Shown: one piece after another, positions 25,230 to 33,113 of the stretch | Position numbering within the stretch: position 1 is the stretch's first letter | Layout: each line of letters opens with the position of its first letter | Assembly: GCA_016871195.1 (NCBI GenBank) | Contig: VFZN01000010.1 | Location: 1-64,000 of the forward strand | DNA length: 64,000 nt | DNA from: Acidobacteriota bacterium | GTDB lineage: Bacteria > Acidobacteriota > Vicinamibacteria > Vicinamibacterales > UBA2999 | Direction of reading: 5' to 3' | Notes under the pieces: model-generated | Told to the model about the DNA's origin: nothing | Seen by the model: only the letters and a program-made list of their open reading frames with translations | Database searches by the model: none | Position numbers and translations under genes: made by a program

Positions 25230-26094
25230 CCTGGATGGAGAGCTTCTGAGCCGTGCCCGACAGGGTCACGGGCTGTCTGCGGATGACCTGCACCGCATCG
25301 ACCAGCACAATGTGCTGTCGCTCGGCATGCTGGCCGACGAGGTGCGCCGGAGCGTGCGCGGCCCCTCGGTGACGGTTCGCCGCGTGGCGACTGTACCGTC
25401 GGCAGGCATTGGTGCCGAGTGGGCCCGGATGACCGAAGGCGCTGACGAAGTACGGATCAGCCACATCCCCGACTCGCGCGAGGCCACGCTGACGCTGGTG
25501 ACGACGGTGCGGGCGGCGACGCCAGAGACCCTGCCGGTGTGGGGCTTCTCGCTCGAACAGCTGACAAGGGCGAGCTGGTTCTGTGGACGTGGTGACCTTG
25601 AGGCACTGGCGGCCTCAGGGTTGACCGGGGTGGTCGATGCCGCAGTTGATGTTGTGTCACCCACCCAGGTCGCCGAGGTGTTCGAGGCGGGTCTGGCGGT
25701 GGGACTGCTGAGCGTCGAGCAGCCGGTCATGGGCGACCGCGTCTTGTTTGTGGAGGGGCTGCTTCGGTTTCTCGCCGCCGAGTCTCGGGTCCGGCGCGTA
25801 GCCCCGCTGCCGAAGCAGGTGCCCGTGGCTACTCCGACCACCGGCTACCAGGACGTCCGCCTGGTAGCGATGACCACCATCGGCCTGCCGATGCTGGAAC
25901 ACGTGGTGGTCGATTGGCTGCAATATGGCCCGAAGCTGGCGCAGGTCGCGCTGACGTTCGGGGCGACGTATCTCGACAATGTCTCGACCGTCGATGATCC
26001 GGCCCTCGGGCGGCGGCGAACGCATCTCGAAGACGTGCGCCGCAACATCACGGCTGCCGGGCTCACGCCCGCCGAGCGCACTGACGCCGCATGA
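25216..26094 (+). CDS. MqnE-like protein lacking the radical-SAM cysteines
   Basis: 292 residues. The two ends match aminofutalosine synthase (MqnE): near the start LSLGMLADEVRRSVRGPSVTV corresponds to the family's LxLGxLADxVRRxxxGxxVTY, and the C-terminus YGPKLAQVALTFGATYLDN, then GRRRTHLEDVRRNITAAGL, is the family's last helix and tail. The middle aligns loosely (PVWGFSLEQL; TPTTGYQDVRLVAM). Yet the CxxxCxxC motif is absent, the GGGAE motif is absent, and the whole protein has a single cysteine (Cys123). True MqnE is about 370-390 residues. It is therefore probably a non-catalytic or repurposed paralogue. It is translationally coupled to mqnA by ATGA. A genuine mqnE is not in this window. 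Confidence 0.7.
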   Translation: MTRTDLDGELLSRARQGHGLSADDLHRIDQHNVLSLGMLADEVRRSVRGPSVTVRRVATVPSAGIGAEWARMTEGADEVRISHIPDSREATLTLVTTVRAATPETLPVWGFSLEQLTRASWFCGRGDLEALAASGLTGVVDAAVDVVSPTQVAEVFEAGLAVGLLSVEQPVMGDRVLFVEGLLRFLAAESRVRRVAPLPKQVPVATPTTGYQDVRLVAMTTIGLPMLEHVVVDWLQYGPKLAQVALTFGATYLDNVSTVDDPALGRRRTHLEDVRRNITAAGLTPAERTDAA

Positions 26095-26882
26095 GGCCCG
26101 CCCGCGTCGGGGCGGTCTCGTACCTCAACGCACGACCGCTGGTGTGGGGGCTTGATGCGCGCCCCGACCTGTTTTCGTTGCGCGTCGACCTGCCGTCACG
26201 ATGTGCACGCCTGCTGCACGACGGCGACACTGACCTCGGGCTGATTCCGGCCATCGAGTATCAGATGGGAGAGTATCTGGTCGTCCCCGACGTGGCCATC
26301 GGTGCCGATGGCCCCGTGCAGTCGGTGGCCGTGTTCTCTTCGCGACCCATCGGAGAGGTGCGGTCGGTGGCACTCGACACCAGCTCACGGTCGTCGGTCG
26401 CACTGACGCGGGTGCTCGCCCATCATCACTGGAAGATCACGCCGACGTACGTGTCGGCCGAACCGGACCTCGACCAGATGCTGGGCGCGAGCGATGCGGC
26501 GTTGCTGATTGGCGACCCGGCGCTTGATGTGGATGCGCCGGCCCGAGGGCTGCGGAAATATGACCTGTCAGAGGCCTGGAAGGCAATGACGGGGTTGCCG
26601 TTTGTCTTCGCCGTGTGGGCAGGCAGGGCAGACGCCATTGACGCCGAGCAGGTCGACCTCCTGCAGCGCGCCCGCGACGCGGGTCTGGTTGCCGCCGAGC
26701 GCATCGCGGCCGAGCACGTCGGGGCAGATGCCCTGCGGCAGCAGGCCGCCGTCTCGTATCTGCGTGATACTCTCAACTACAGGTTCGGTGCCCGCGAGCG
26801 TCAGGGACTGGCGCTGTTTCATCAGCTGGCGGCCGAGCAGGCACTGGTGCCTGCGTGGCGCCCCTTGCGGTTGTTCTCATGA
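26091..26882 (+). CDS. mqnA: Chorismate dehydratase MqnA
   Basis: 263 residues of the periplasmic-binding-protein-like MqnA fold. It dehydrates chorismate to 3-[(1-carboxyvinyl)oxy]benzoate, the first step of the futalosine route. Visible marks: VGAVSYLNARPLVWGL at the N-terminus, DTDLGLIPAIEYQ, a Ser/Thr-rich DTSSRSSVAL loop, ALLIGDPAL and LPFVFAVWAGR. These match MqnA rather than its relative MqnD. ATGA overlaps at both ends tie it to the neighbouring genes. Confidence 0.95.
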   Translation: MRPARVGAVSYLNARPLVWGLDARPDLFSLRVDLPSRCARLLHDGDTDLGLIPAIEYQMGEYLVVPDVAIGADGPVQSVAVFSSRPIGEVRSVALDTSSRSSVALTRVLAHHHWKITPTYVSAEPDLDQMLGASDAALLIGDPALDVDAPARGLRKYDLSEAWKAMTGLPFVFAVWAGRADAIDAEQVDLLQRARDAGLVAAERIAAEHVGADALRQQAAVSYLRDTLNYRFGARERQGLALFHQLAAEQALVPAWRPLRLFS

Positions 26883-28105
26883 GCCACTCACTCGACACGC
26901 TGCAGGCCCGCCTTGACGCCGGCGGACGACTCGACGCCGACGAAGCCCTCTATCTCTATCGGTCCGCGCCCACCTGGTGGCTTGGCCAGATGGCCGATCG
27001 GATGCGCCAGCGTCGGCATCCGGACGGCGTAGTCACCTACATCATCGACCGCAACGTCAACTACACAAACGTGTGCGTCGCGCGCTGTAACTTCTGTGCG
27101 TTCTATCGCACCGTGGGCCATCACGAAGGCTACGTGCTGAGCTTCGATGAGATCTTCCGGAAAATCGACGAGACGCTGGCCCTCGGAGGGGTTCAACTGC
27201 TCCTGCAGGGCGGGCACAATCCTGACCTTCCGCTGCAGTGGTATGAAGACCTGTTCCGCGCCATCAAGTCGCGCTATCCGTCCTTCAAGCTGCACGCGCT
27301 GTCGCCGCCCGAGGTGCTGCACCTGTCGCGGATGAGCCGACTGTCGGTGCCCGAGGTGCTGCGCCGGCTCATCGATGCGGGCCTCGACTCGGTGCCTGGC
27401 GGGGGCGCCGAAATCCTTGTCGACCGGGTGCGGAAGCAACTCAACTGCTACAGCAAGGCCTCGGCCGACGAGTGGCTCGAGGTGATGCGGCAGGCGCACC
27501 TGGCGGGCCTGCGCACCACGGCGACCATGATGTACGGCACCGTCGAGACCGACGAAGAGCGGCTCGAGCACATGCTGCGGCTGCGGGCGCTGCAGGATGA
27601 GACCGGCGGATTCACGGCCTTCATCACCTGGAGCTACCAGCCCGAGCACACCGAACGCGGCGGCACCGAAGCCACTGGCATCGAGTATCTGCGCACCCTG
27701 GCCATTGCCCGGCTCGTGCTCGACAATTTTGACAACCTGCAGGCGTCGTGGGTGACCCAGGGCGGGAAGGTCGGACAACTGAGCCTGGCCTTCGGGGCCA
27801 ATGACATGGGCAGCGTCATGATCGAAGAGAACGTGGTGCGTGCCGCTGGGGCGTCGTATTGCATGGACGAAGTGGAAATCGTCCGTAACGTCGAGGATGC
27901 CGGCTTCCGGGCCGAGCGCCGGACGATGCATTACGAGCGGCTGGGGCCCCCGATGTTCCGGCTGCAGGAGATGCCGCGGCAGCTGTCGCTCGCGACGGCG
28001 CGTGCCGAGGGTGACACCTCGGTGCCCGAGGAACTGCGGCAGTACGAGGCTCGCACCCCCGAGGGCAAGCGGCAGCGGCACCAGATTTCGTCGCCGGTGG
28101 CATGA
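26879..28105 (+). CDS. mqnC: Cyclic dehypoxanthinyl futalosine synthase MqnC (radical SAM)
   Basis: 408 residues. A radical SAM enzyme that cyclises dehypoxanthinyl futalosine. The cluster motif is CVARCNFC (CxxxCxxC) preceded by RNVNYTNV, the GGGAE motif (DSVPGGGAEIL) is intact, and LLLQGGHNPDLPL, MMYGTVETDEER and GGFTAFITWSYQPEHTE are diagnostic of MqnC. The start at 26879 (MSHSLDTL) overlaps the mqnA stop. A longer in-frame start exists at 26855 but reads mqnA sequence in another frame. It serves as the intact reference against which the neighbouring cysteine-less protein stands out. Confidence 0.96.
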   Translation: MSHSLDTLQARLDAGGRLDADEALYLYRSAPTWWLGQMADRMRQRRHPDGVVTYIIDRNVNYTNVCVARCNFCAFYRTVGHHEGYVLSFDEIFRKIDETLALGGVQLLLQGGHNPDLPLQWYEDLFRAIKSRYPSFKLHALSPPEVLHLSRMSRLSVPEVLRRLIDAGLDSVPGGGAEILVDRVRKQLNCYSKASADEWLEVMRQAHLAGLRTTATMMYGTVETDEERLEHMLRLRALQDETGGFTAFITWSYQPEHTERGGTEATGIEYLRTLAIARLVLDNFDNLQASWVTQGGKVGQLSLAFGANDMGSVMIEENVVRAAGASYCMDEVEIVRNVEDAGFRAERRTMHYERLGPPMFRLQEMPRQLSLATARAEGDTSVPEELRQYEARTPEGKRQRHQISSPVA

Positions 28106-29343
28106 CCTGCCTCCGTGCGGCCTGGGTGGTTCCCATCGACCAGCCGCCGATGGCGGGGGGATGGGTTGCCATCGATGAGGGTCGGATTATTGGCATCGGC
28201 CCTGCCGAGGCGCCTGTGGCATCGGTGTATGGTCCCATCACGGACCTCGGCGACGTGGCCTTGCTGCCGGGCCTCGTCAATGCCCATACACATCTGGAAC
28301 TGTCGTGGCTGCGCGGCGCGGTTCCGCGGGCCGAACAGTTCACCGATTGGGTGCAGGCCCTGTTTGCTGTGCGCGGGCGTCCAACGGACGTCGGCGATCT
28401 CGCCCGGATTCGGGAGGCGGCTCTCGAGACCGTCCTGGCCATGCGCGCGCATGGCACCAGCCTCGTGGGCGACATCAGCAATTCACTCGCCGTGGCCGAC
28501 ATTCCGGCCGTCGCCGGCCTGCGCGGGTGGACCTTTCACGAACTGCTCGGTTTCGGTGAACGGGATGACGCCCAGGTCACGCGGTCACGCGAACGGAGGG
28601 AGGCGATGGGCCCGAGCACGCTGGGCGTCAGCGTCGCGGCGCACGCGCCCTATTCGGTGTCACGCGAGCTGCTGGACGCCGTGGCCGCTGAAGCGCGGCG
28701 GCTGTCGCCAGCGCCGGTGAGTGTGCACGTCGCCGAATCGCCCGAAGAAGACGCGCTGATCCGCAACGGCACCGGACCGTGGCGTGGTCTCCTCGAGCGG
28801 ATGGGCGTCTGGCGGAATGACTGGCGCGTGCCTGGGGTGTCTCCGGTCGCGTACCTGCATGGCGTCGGCCTGTTGCAGCCGCACACGCTGGCCGTGCACT
28901 GCGCACAGGCCAGTGACGAGGACCTCGAGCTCCTCCGGATGGCCGGTGCGACTGTGGTGACCTGTCCGCGCAGCAATCGCTGGGTTGGCGTCGGTGCCCC
29001 GCCTATCGGAAGGTTCTACGCATCCGGCGTGCGCGTGGGCTTCGGTACCGACAGCCTGGCGAGCGTCGAGGATGTCAATCTGTTCAGCGAGGTGGCAGCC
29101 GCCCATGCCGTCGCACCGCAGGTGCCGGCCGCGCGTCTGTTGGCCAGTGCCACGCTCGACGGGGCGCGTGCCCTTGGCCTCGCGGCCGACTATGGGTCGC
29201 TGACGGTGGGGAAGTGCGCCGATATTGTCGCCGTGTCGCTGCCCTCGACGGTGGACGACATCGAAGGCCATCTGGTGGCGGGTGTGGCGGCCGAGCACGT
29301 GTCATGGGCGAGCACCCGCGGGGCATTGGGCGCACGAGGCTGA
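28102..29343 (+). CDS. Amidohydrolase, probable aminodeoxyfutalosine deaminase (MqnX)
   Basis: 413 residues of the metal-dependent amidohydrolase (TIM-barrel) superfamily, ATZ/TRZ/adenosine-deaminase-like branch. Metal-binding motifs in order: NAHTHLE, AHAPYSVS, HVAESPEE, HCAQ and GTDSLAS. Members of this branch next to mqnA/mqnC deaminate 6-amino-6-deoxyfutalosine to futalosine, and the ATGA coupling to mqnC supports that role. Without the neighbours it could only be called a cytosine/S-adenosylhomocysteine deaminase-like protein. If MqnX acts here, a futalosine hydrolase (MqnB) should be elsewhere in the genome. Confidence 0.82.
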   Translation: MTCLRAAWVVPIDQPPMAGGWVAIDEGRIIGIGPAEAPVASVYGPITDLGDVALLPGLVNAHTHLELSWLRGAVPRAEQFTDWVQALFAVRGRPTDVGDLARIREAALETVLAMRAHGTSLVGDISNSLAVADIPAVAGLRGWTFHELLGFGERDDAQVTRSRERREAMGPSTLGVSVAAHAPYSVSRELLDAVAAEARRLSPAPVSVHVAESPEEDALIRNGTGPWRGLLERMGVWRNDWRVPGVSPVAYLHGVGLLQPHTLAVHCAQASDEDLELLRMAGATVVTCPRSNRWVGVGAPPIGRFYASGVRVGFGTDSLASVEDVNLFSEVAAAHAVAPQVPAARLLASATLDGARALGLAADYGSLTVGKCADIVAVSLPSTVDDIEGHLVAGVAAEHVSWASTRGALGARG

Positions 29344-29354
29344 GACATCGCATC

Positions 29355-30209
29355 ATGCTGCGTCAGATCACCACATATCTTTCGTTTGTGCGGTTCAGCC
29401 ACTCGGTCTTCGCGTTGCCATTTGCGCTGACTGGCGCGATGCTGGCCACCCGGCACCAGCCGGTGACCGGCGTCACAGTCGCCTGGATTGTGGCGGCCAT
29501 GGTCACGGCCCGCAGCGCGGCGATGGGGTTCAATCGCCTGGTGGATGCCCGATTCGATGCGACGAATCCACGGACGGCGATGCGGGAACTGCCACGCGGC
29601 GCCATGCAGACACGCGAAGCCATCGGCTTTGTGGTGGTGATGTCTGCGGCATTTGTTGCCGTCTCGTTTCAGATCAGCTGGCTGTGCGGGGCGCTGTCAC
29701 CTGTGGCGCTGGCCATCGTGTTCTGGTACTCGCTGGCCAAGCGCTTCACTGCCTTTACGCAGCTGTACCTGGGGCTCGCCATGGCGGTGGCGCCGGTCGG
29801 GGGGTGGCTGGCTGCCGGAGGGCGGGGCGGTTGGGAGCCATGGGTGCTGGGGCTGGCGATCGGGTTGTGGGTCGGAGGTTTCGACGTGCTGTACGCCTGT
29901 CAGGATCTGGCACATGACCGTGCGGAGGGGCTCCGGTCGATTCCCATCCGGTTCGGCGTCGTGCGTTCGCTGCTGATTTCACGACTCATGCATGTGGCCA
30001 CGATTGCCTGCATGCTGGCGCTGGCGCCGCTGGCCGATCTCGGGCCGGTCTACCTCGCGGGCGTGGCGGTGGTGGCGCTGTTGCTGATCTACGAGCAGTC
30101 GCTGGTCAGTGCCACGGACCTGTCACAAGTCAAGCGTGCCTTCGACCTGAACGGCTATGTCGGCATCATCTATTTCTTCGTGACGGCGGTAGACCTGTAT
30201 GTCGGTTGA
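29355..30209 (+). CDS. mqnP: UbiA-family prenyltransferase, probable MqnP
   Basis: 284 residues, about eight or nine membrane helices. The two Asp-rich prenyl-diphosphate motifs are present: NRLVDARFDATNPRT (about 57-71) and DLAHDRAEGLRSIP (about 187-200). It should attach the polyprenyl tail to the 1,4-dihydroxy-6-naphthoate ring in the futalosine pathway. The start at 29355 gives MLRQITTYLSFVRFSHSVFALPFA, the usual UbiA beginning. It follows the deaminase by 11 bases and overlaps ubiE/menG by 11. It could also act on 4-hydroxybenzoate; the context favours menaquinone. Confidence 0.88.
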   Translation: MLRQITTYLSFVRFSHSVFALPFALTGAMLATRHQPVTGVTVAWIVAAMVTARSAAMGFNRLVDARFDATNPRTAMRELPRGAMQTREAIGFVVVMSAAFVAVSFQISWLCGALSPVALAIVFWYSLAKRFTAFTQLYLGLAMAVAPVGGWLAAGGRGGWEPWVLGLAIGLWVGGFDVLYACQDLAHDRAEGLRSIPIRFGVVRSLLISRLMHVATIACMLALAPLADLGPVYLAGVAVVALLLIYEQSLVSATDLSQVKRAFDLNGYVGIIYFFVTAVDLYVG

Positions 30210-30927
30210 CAAGACTCCGGCCCGCATTGCGGGCATGTTCGATGCCATTGCGGGTCGCTACGACCTGCTCAATACCGTGCTCTCGGCCGGGCTCGACCGT
30301 TACTGGCGGCGACGGGCCATCAGGTCGCTGGGGCTGACGGGGCGCGAGCGGGTGCTGGACGTCTGCACCGGCACGGCGGATGTCGCCATGGCCGCCGGCC
30401 GCGCCACGCCGGGGGCGGCGCGAGTGGTGGGCGTCGACTTCGCAGGGGCGATGCTGCAGCGGGGTCTGACCAAGGTCAACGATGCCACGCTGGCGGCACG
30501 AGTGACGCTGGTGCGGGGTGATGCCATGCAACTGCCAGTCGCTACCGAGTCTGTCGACGCAGCCACCATCGCGTTTGGTATCAGGAATGTGCACGAGCCG
30601 ACGGTGGCCTGCCGCGAAGTGCTCCGCACACTGCGTCCGGGGGGGCGGTTGGCGATCCTCGAGTTCGGTCTGCCGGTCATTCCAGCCGTGCGTCCGCTGT
30701 ATCTCTGGTACTTCAATCACGTGCTGCCGCGCATCGGTCGGGCCGTGTCGCAGCATACGGCTGCGTACGACTATCTGCCCCAGTCGGTCGAAGCGTTTCC
30801 CTGGGGCGAGCAGTTTGCCGACGTGCTGCGGCAGGCTGGCTTTGTGCACGTGCAGGCCAACCCGCTGGCCTTCGGGATCGTCTATCTCTATGCGGGCCAG
30901 CGTCCGGGCGCCACGACTGGCGTGTGA
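30199..30927 (+). CDS. ubiE: Demethylmenaquinone methyltransferase UbiE/MenG
   Basis: 242 residues. A SAM-dependent C-methyltransferase that finishes menaquinone. Family marks: MFDAIAGRYDLLNTVLSAGLD (about 13-33), RVLDVCTGTADVA with the SAM loop, VVGVDFAGAML, and AFGIRNV followed by LAILEFGLP. The C-terminal AYDYLPQSVEAFPWGEQFADVLRQAGF is typical. The start overlaps mqnP by 11 bases. It closes the menaquinone block; the next gene starts after 18 bases. Confidence 0.95.
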   Translation: MSVDKTPARIAGMFDAIAGRYDLLNTVLSAGLDRYWRRRAIRSLGLTGRERVLDVCTGTADVAMAAGRATPGAARVVGVDFAGAMLQRGLTKVNDATLAARVTLVRGDAMQLPVATESVDAATIAFGIRNVHEPTVACREVLRTLRPGGRLAILEFGLPVIPAVRPLYLWYFNHVLPRIGRAVSQHTAAYDYLPQSVEAFPWGEQFADVLRQAGFVHVQANPLAFGIVYLYAGQRPGATTGV

Positions 30928-30945
30928 TAGTCTCCGGATTCACCG

Positions 30946-31902
30946 ATGTTCTTCGATTTCGACGATCGATATTCCGACGTCGAGCCCGTCGGTCGTGCCA
31001 TTTCCCTGCGCGACGGCATAGGCCTCGCGGCGCTGGTGCACGTGCTCATGGGCCTGCTGTTGCTGTATGGGCCACAGTGGCTGCGGATGAACGTCCTGTC
31101 ATCGCCGGAACAGCAGGTGGCCGAGGTCACGCCCCCGCGCCCGCCTGACGACTCCCGGTTTGTGTTTGTCGAACCGCGTGTCGACACGCCGGCGCCCCGG
31201 GCGCCAAATCGCGCGGAACTCTCGGACGTGGACCGCGAATCCCGGACCATGGAACGTGCCCCCGTCCCTGACAACCCCCTGCCGTTTGCACGGGGCAACA
31301 CCACGGAACGCGTCGAGGCCAGTCCCGAGGAACGGATGCGCGGCAAAGGACCTGCCGAGCAGCCGGCGCCAGAGGCCCCCCCCGCCGTGGAAACACCGCC
31401 CCGCGAAGCCGACACGCTCGCCGATGGGCGTCTGTCGGCCCCCCGGCCTCCGCAGACGGCCGCACCGCCGCCCGGCGGCCAACTGGGCGATGCGCTCCGA
31501 AATCTGCAGCGGTATGTCGACCGCGAGTCGTTCGACAACCAGAAGGGCGGCATGCAGGAATTCGGGCCGGCCATTCAGTTCGACACCAAGGGCGTCGAGT
31601 TCGGGCCGTGGGTGCGGCGCTTCATCGCGCAGGTCAAGCGCAACTGGTTTGTGCCCTATGCGGCGATGTCCCTCCGCGGTCGGGTGGTGATCACCTTCAA
31701 CGTGCATCGGAACGGGGCCGTGACCGATGTCACGGTGGTGCAGCCGTCGCCGGTAGAGTCATTCAATCTGGCGGCGCGAAACGCGCTGTTGTCCTCGAAT
31801 CCGACGGCACCTCTGCCCCCGGAGTATCCCGATGACAAGGCGTTCTTCACGGTGACGTTCTACTACAACGAGTCGCCTGACGGGCGCCCACCGCAGGAGT
31901 AG
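30946..31902 (+). CDS. TonB-family energy-transducing protein
   Basis: 318 residues. A single N-terminal membrane helix (about 24-42), a long Pro/Glu/Arg-rich periplasmic spacer (about 55-185; APEAPPAVETPP), and a TonB C-terminal domain (about 210-312) with WVRRFIAQVKRNWFVPYAA, GRVVITFNVHRNGAVTDV and SPVESFNLAARNALLSS. It would carry proton-motive force from an ExbB/ExbD pair to outer-membrane receptors. No exbB, exbD or receptor gene is adjacent, so its partner is unknown. miaA follows after 8 bases. Confidence 0.85.
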   Translation: MFFDFDDRYSDVEPVGRAISLRDGIGLAALVHVLMGLLLLYGPQWLRMNVLSSPEQQVAEVTPPRPPDDSRFVFVEPRVDTPAPRAPNRAELSDVDRESRTMERAPVPDNPLPFARGNTTERVEASPEERMRGKGPAEQPAPEAPPAVETPPREADTLADGRLSAPRPPQTAAPPPGGQLGDALRNLQRYVDRESFDNQKGGMQEFGPAIQFDTKGVEFGPWVRRFIAQVKRNWFVPYAAMSLRGRVVITFNVHRNGAVTDVTVVQPSPVESFNLAARNALLSSNPTAPLPPEYPDDKAFFTVTFYYNESPDGRPPQE

Positions 31903-31910
31903 ATGCACCG

Positions 31911-32846
31911 ATGTCCGTGCTGCTGGCGGTGCTCGGGCCGACGGCCACCGGCAAGAGTGCCTTGGCGCTGGCGCTGGCCGAACGTCTCGGGGGCGAAATT
32001 CTCAACTGTGATTCGACGGCCGTGTTTCGCGGATTCGACATCGGCACCGACAAGGTGCCTGCCTCCGCGCAGCGCGGCATTCCGCACCACTTGATCGACA
32101 TCGCCGATCCCACCGACGGCTACAGCGCGGCCGACTATGCCCGCGATGCGGCGGCGGCCGTCTCCGACGTGATCGCGCGGGGCCGCGTGCCCCTCCTGGT
32201 CGGGGGCACCGGGTTCTACTTCCGTGCACTCACACGGGGACTGTTCCCGGGAGTGCCGCGTGATGCCGAGCTGCGGGCGCGCCTCGAACGCCTGGGCTGG
32301 CGCTTCGGCGGCCGGCGTCTGCACCGGCTCCTGCACCGGGTCGACCCCCGCTCAGCGGTGCGCATCCAGCCCGCCGACCAGAAGCGCGTGGTACGGGCCC
32401 TCGAGGTGTACTTCAAGACCGGACGTCCCCTGACGCAGCACTTCGCCGACACGGTGTCACCCCTGCCGGCTTCGATGCGCGTAGTGAGCGTGGCGCTGCA
32501 CCTGCCGTATGAGGTGCTGTTGCCGCGTCTGCAGCGTCGCGTCGATCAGCAGTTTGCGTCGGGACTGCTCGACGAGATGCGCAAGAACCTGGTGCGCGGC
32601 GTGCCTGCGACGGCACGGCCGTTTACGGGACTGGTTTATCGTCAGGCCCTCGAGCATTTGCGGGGGCTGCGTGACGAGGCAACCACCCGGGCGCTCATCG
32701 TGCAGGAAAACCGTCGCTACGCGCGACGTCAGCTGACCTGGTTCCGGCAGGAACCTCAGCTACAATGGTTTGAGGGTCCGGGAGAATCCGGCGAAGTGCA
32801 GGCCCGCGTCGTCGACTGGCTGAGGGCTCAGGGTGTTACCGCGTAA
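31911..32846 (+). CDS. miaA: tRNA dimethylallyltransferase MiaA
   Basis: 311 residues. Transfers a dimethylallyl group to A37 of tRNAs that read UNN codons. Walker A is GPTATGKSALA (about 9-19). The conserved catalytic and binding stretches are LNCDSTAVFRGFDIGTDK, HHLIDI, PLLVGGTGFYFRAL and QKRVVRALEVY. Near the C-terminus ENRRYARRQLTWFRQ is the usual MiaA signature. hfq follows after 18 bases, the common miaA-hfq pairing. Confidence 0.95.
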   Translation: MSVLLAVLGPTATGKSALALALAERLGGEILNCDSTAVFRGFDIGTDKVPASAQRGIPHHLIDIADPTDGYSAADYARDAAAAVSDVIARGRVPLLVGGTGFYFRALTRGLFPGVPRDAELRARLERLGWRFGGRRLHRLLHRVDPRSAVRIQPADQKRVVRALEVYFKTGRPLTQHFADTVSPLPASMRVVSVALHLPYEVLLPRLQRRVDQQFASGLLDEMRKNLVRGVPATARPFTGLVYRQALEHLRGLRDEATTRALIVQENRRYARRQLTWFRQEPQLQWFEGPGESGEVQARVVDWLRAQGVTA

Positions 32847-32864
32847 CCGGGGAGTCGTAGACCG

Positions 32865-33113
32865 ATGACCGAGTCCAAGGCTGGCACGCCGAACATCCAG
32901 GATGTTTTCCTGAACTACGCCCGTCGCGAGCGCCTCTCGGTGGTCGTGCATCTTCTGGATGGCCGCGAACTTGAGGCGCGCATCAAGAACTTTGATCGAT
33001 TCGCCGTGATTATCGAGCACAACGGCGTCGACCACCTGGTCTTCAAGCACGCGATTGCCACGATTCGCACCCCCCGCAGCGTGCCCAATTACTTCCCGTC
33101 CCACCATCCCTGA
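32865..33113 (+). CDS. hfq: RNA chaperone Hfq
   Basis: 82 residues. Sm1 motif: NIQDVFLNYARRE then VVVHLLDGRELEARIKNFDRFAVII. Sm2 motif: HLVFKHAIATI, where the usual YKHA is FKHA. The C-terminal tail is very short and ends in SHHP, unlike the long disordered tail of enterobacterial Hfq. The hexamer should bind small RNAs and poly(A). The position right after miaA is the classical one. The stop shares one base with the deoB start. Confidence 0.93.
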   Translation: MTESKAGTPNIQDVFLNYARRERLSVVVHLLDGRELEARIKNFDRFAVIIEHNGVDHLVFKHAIATIRTPRSVPNYFPSHHP

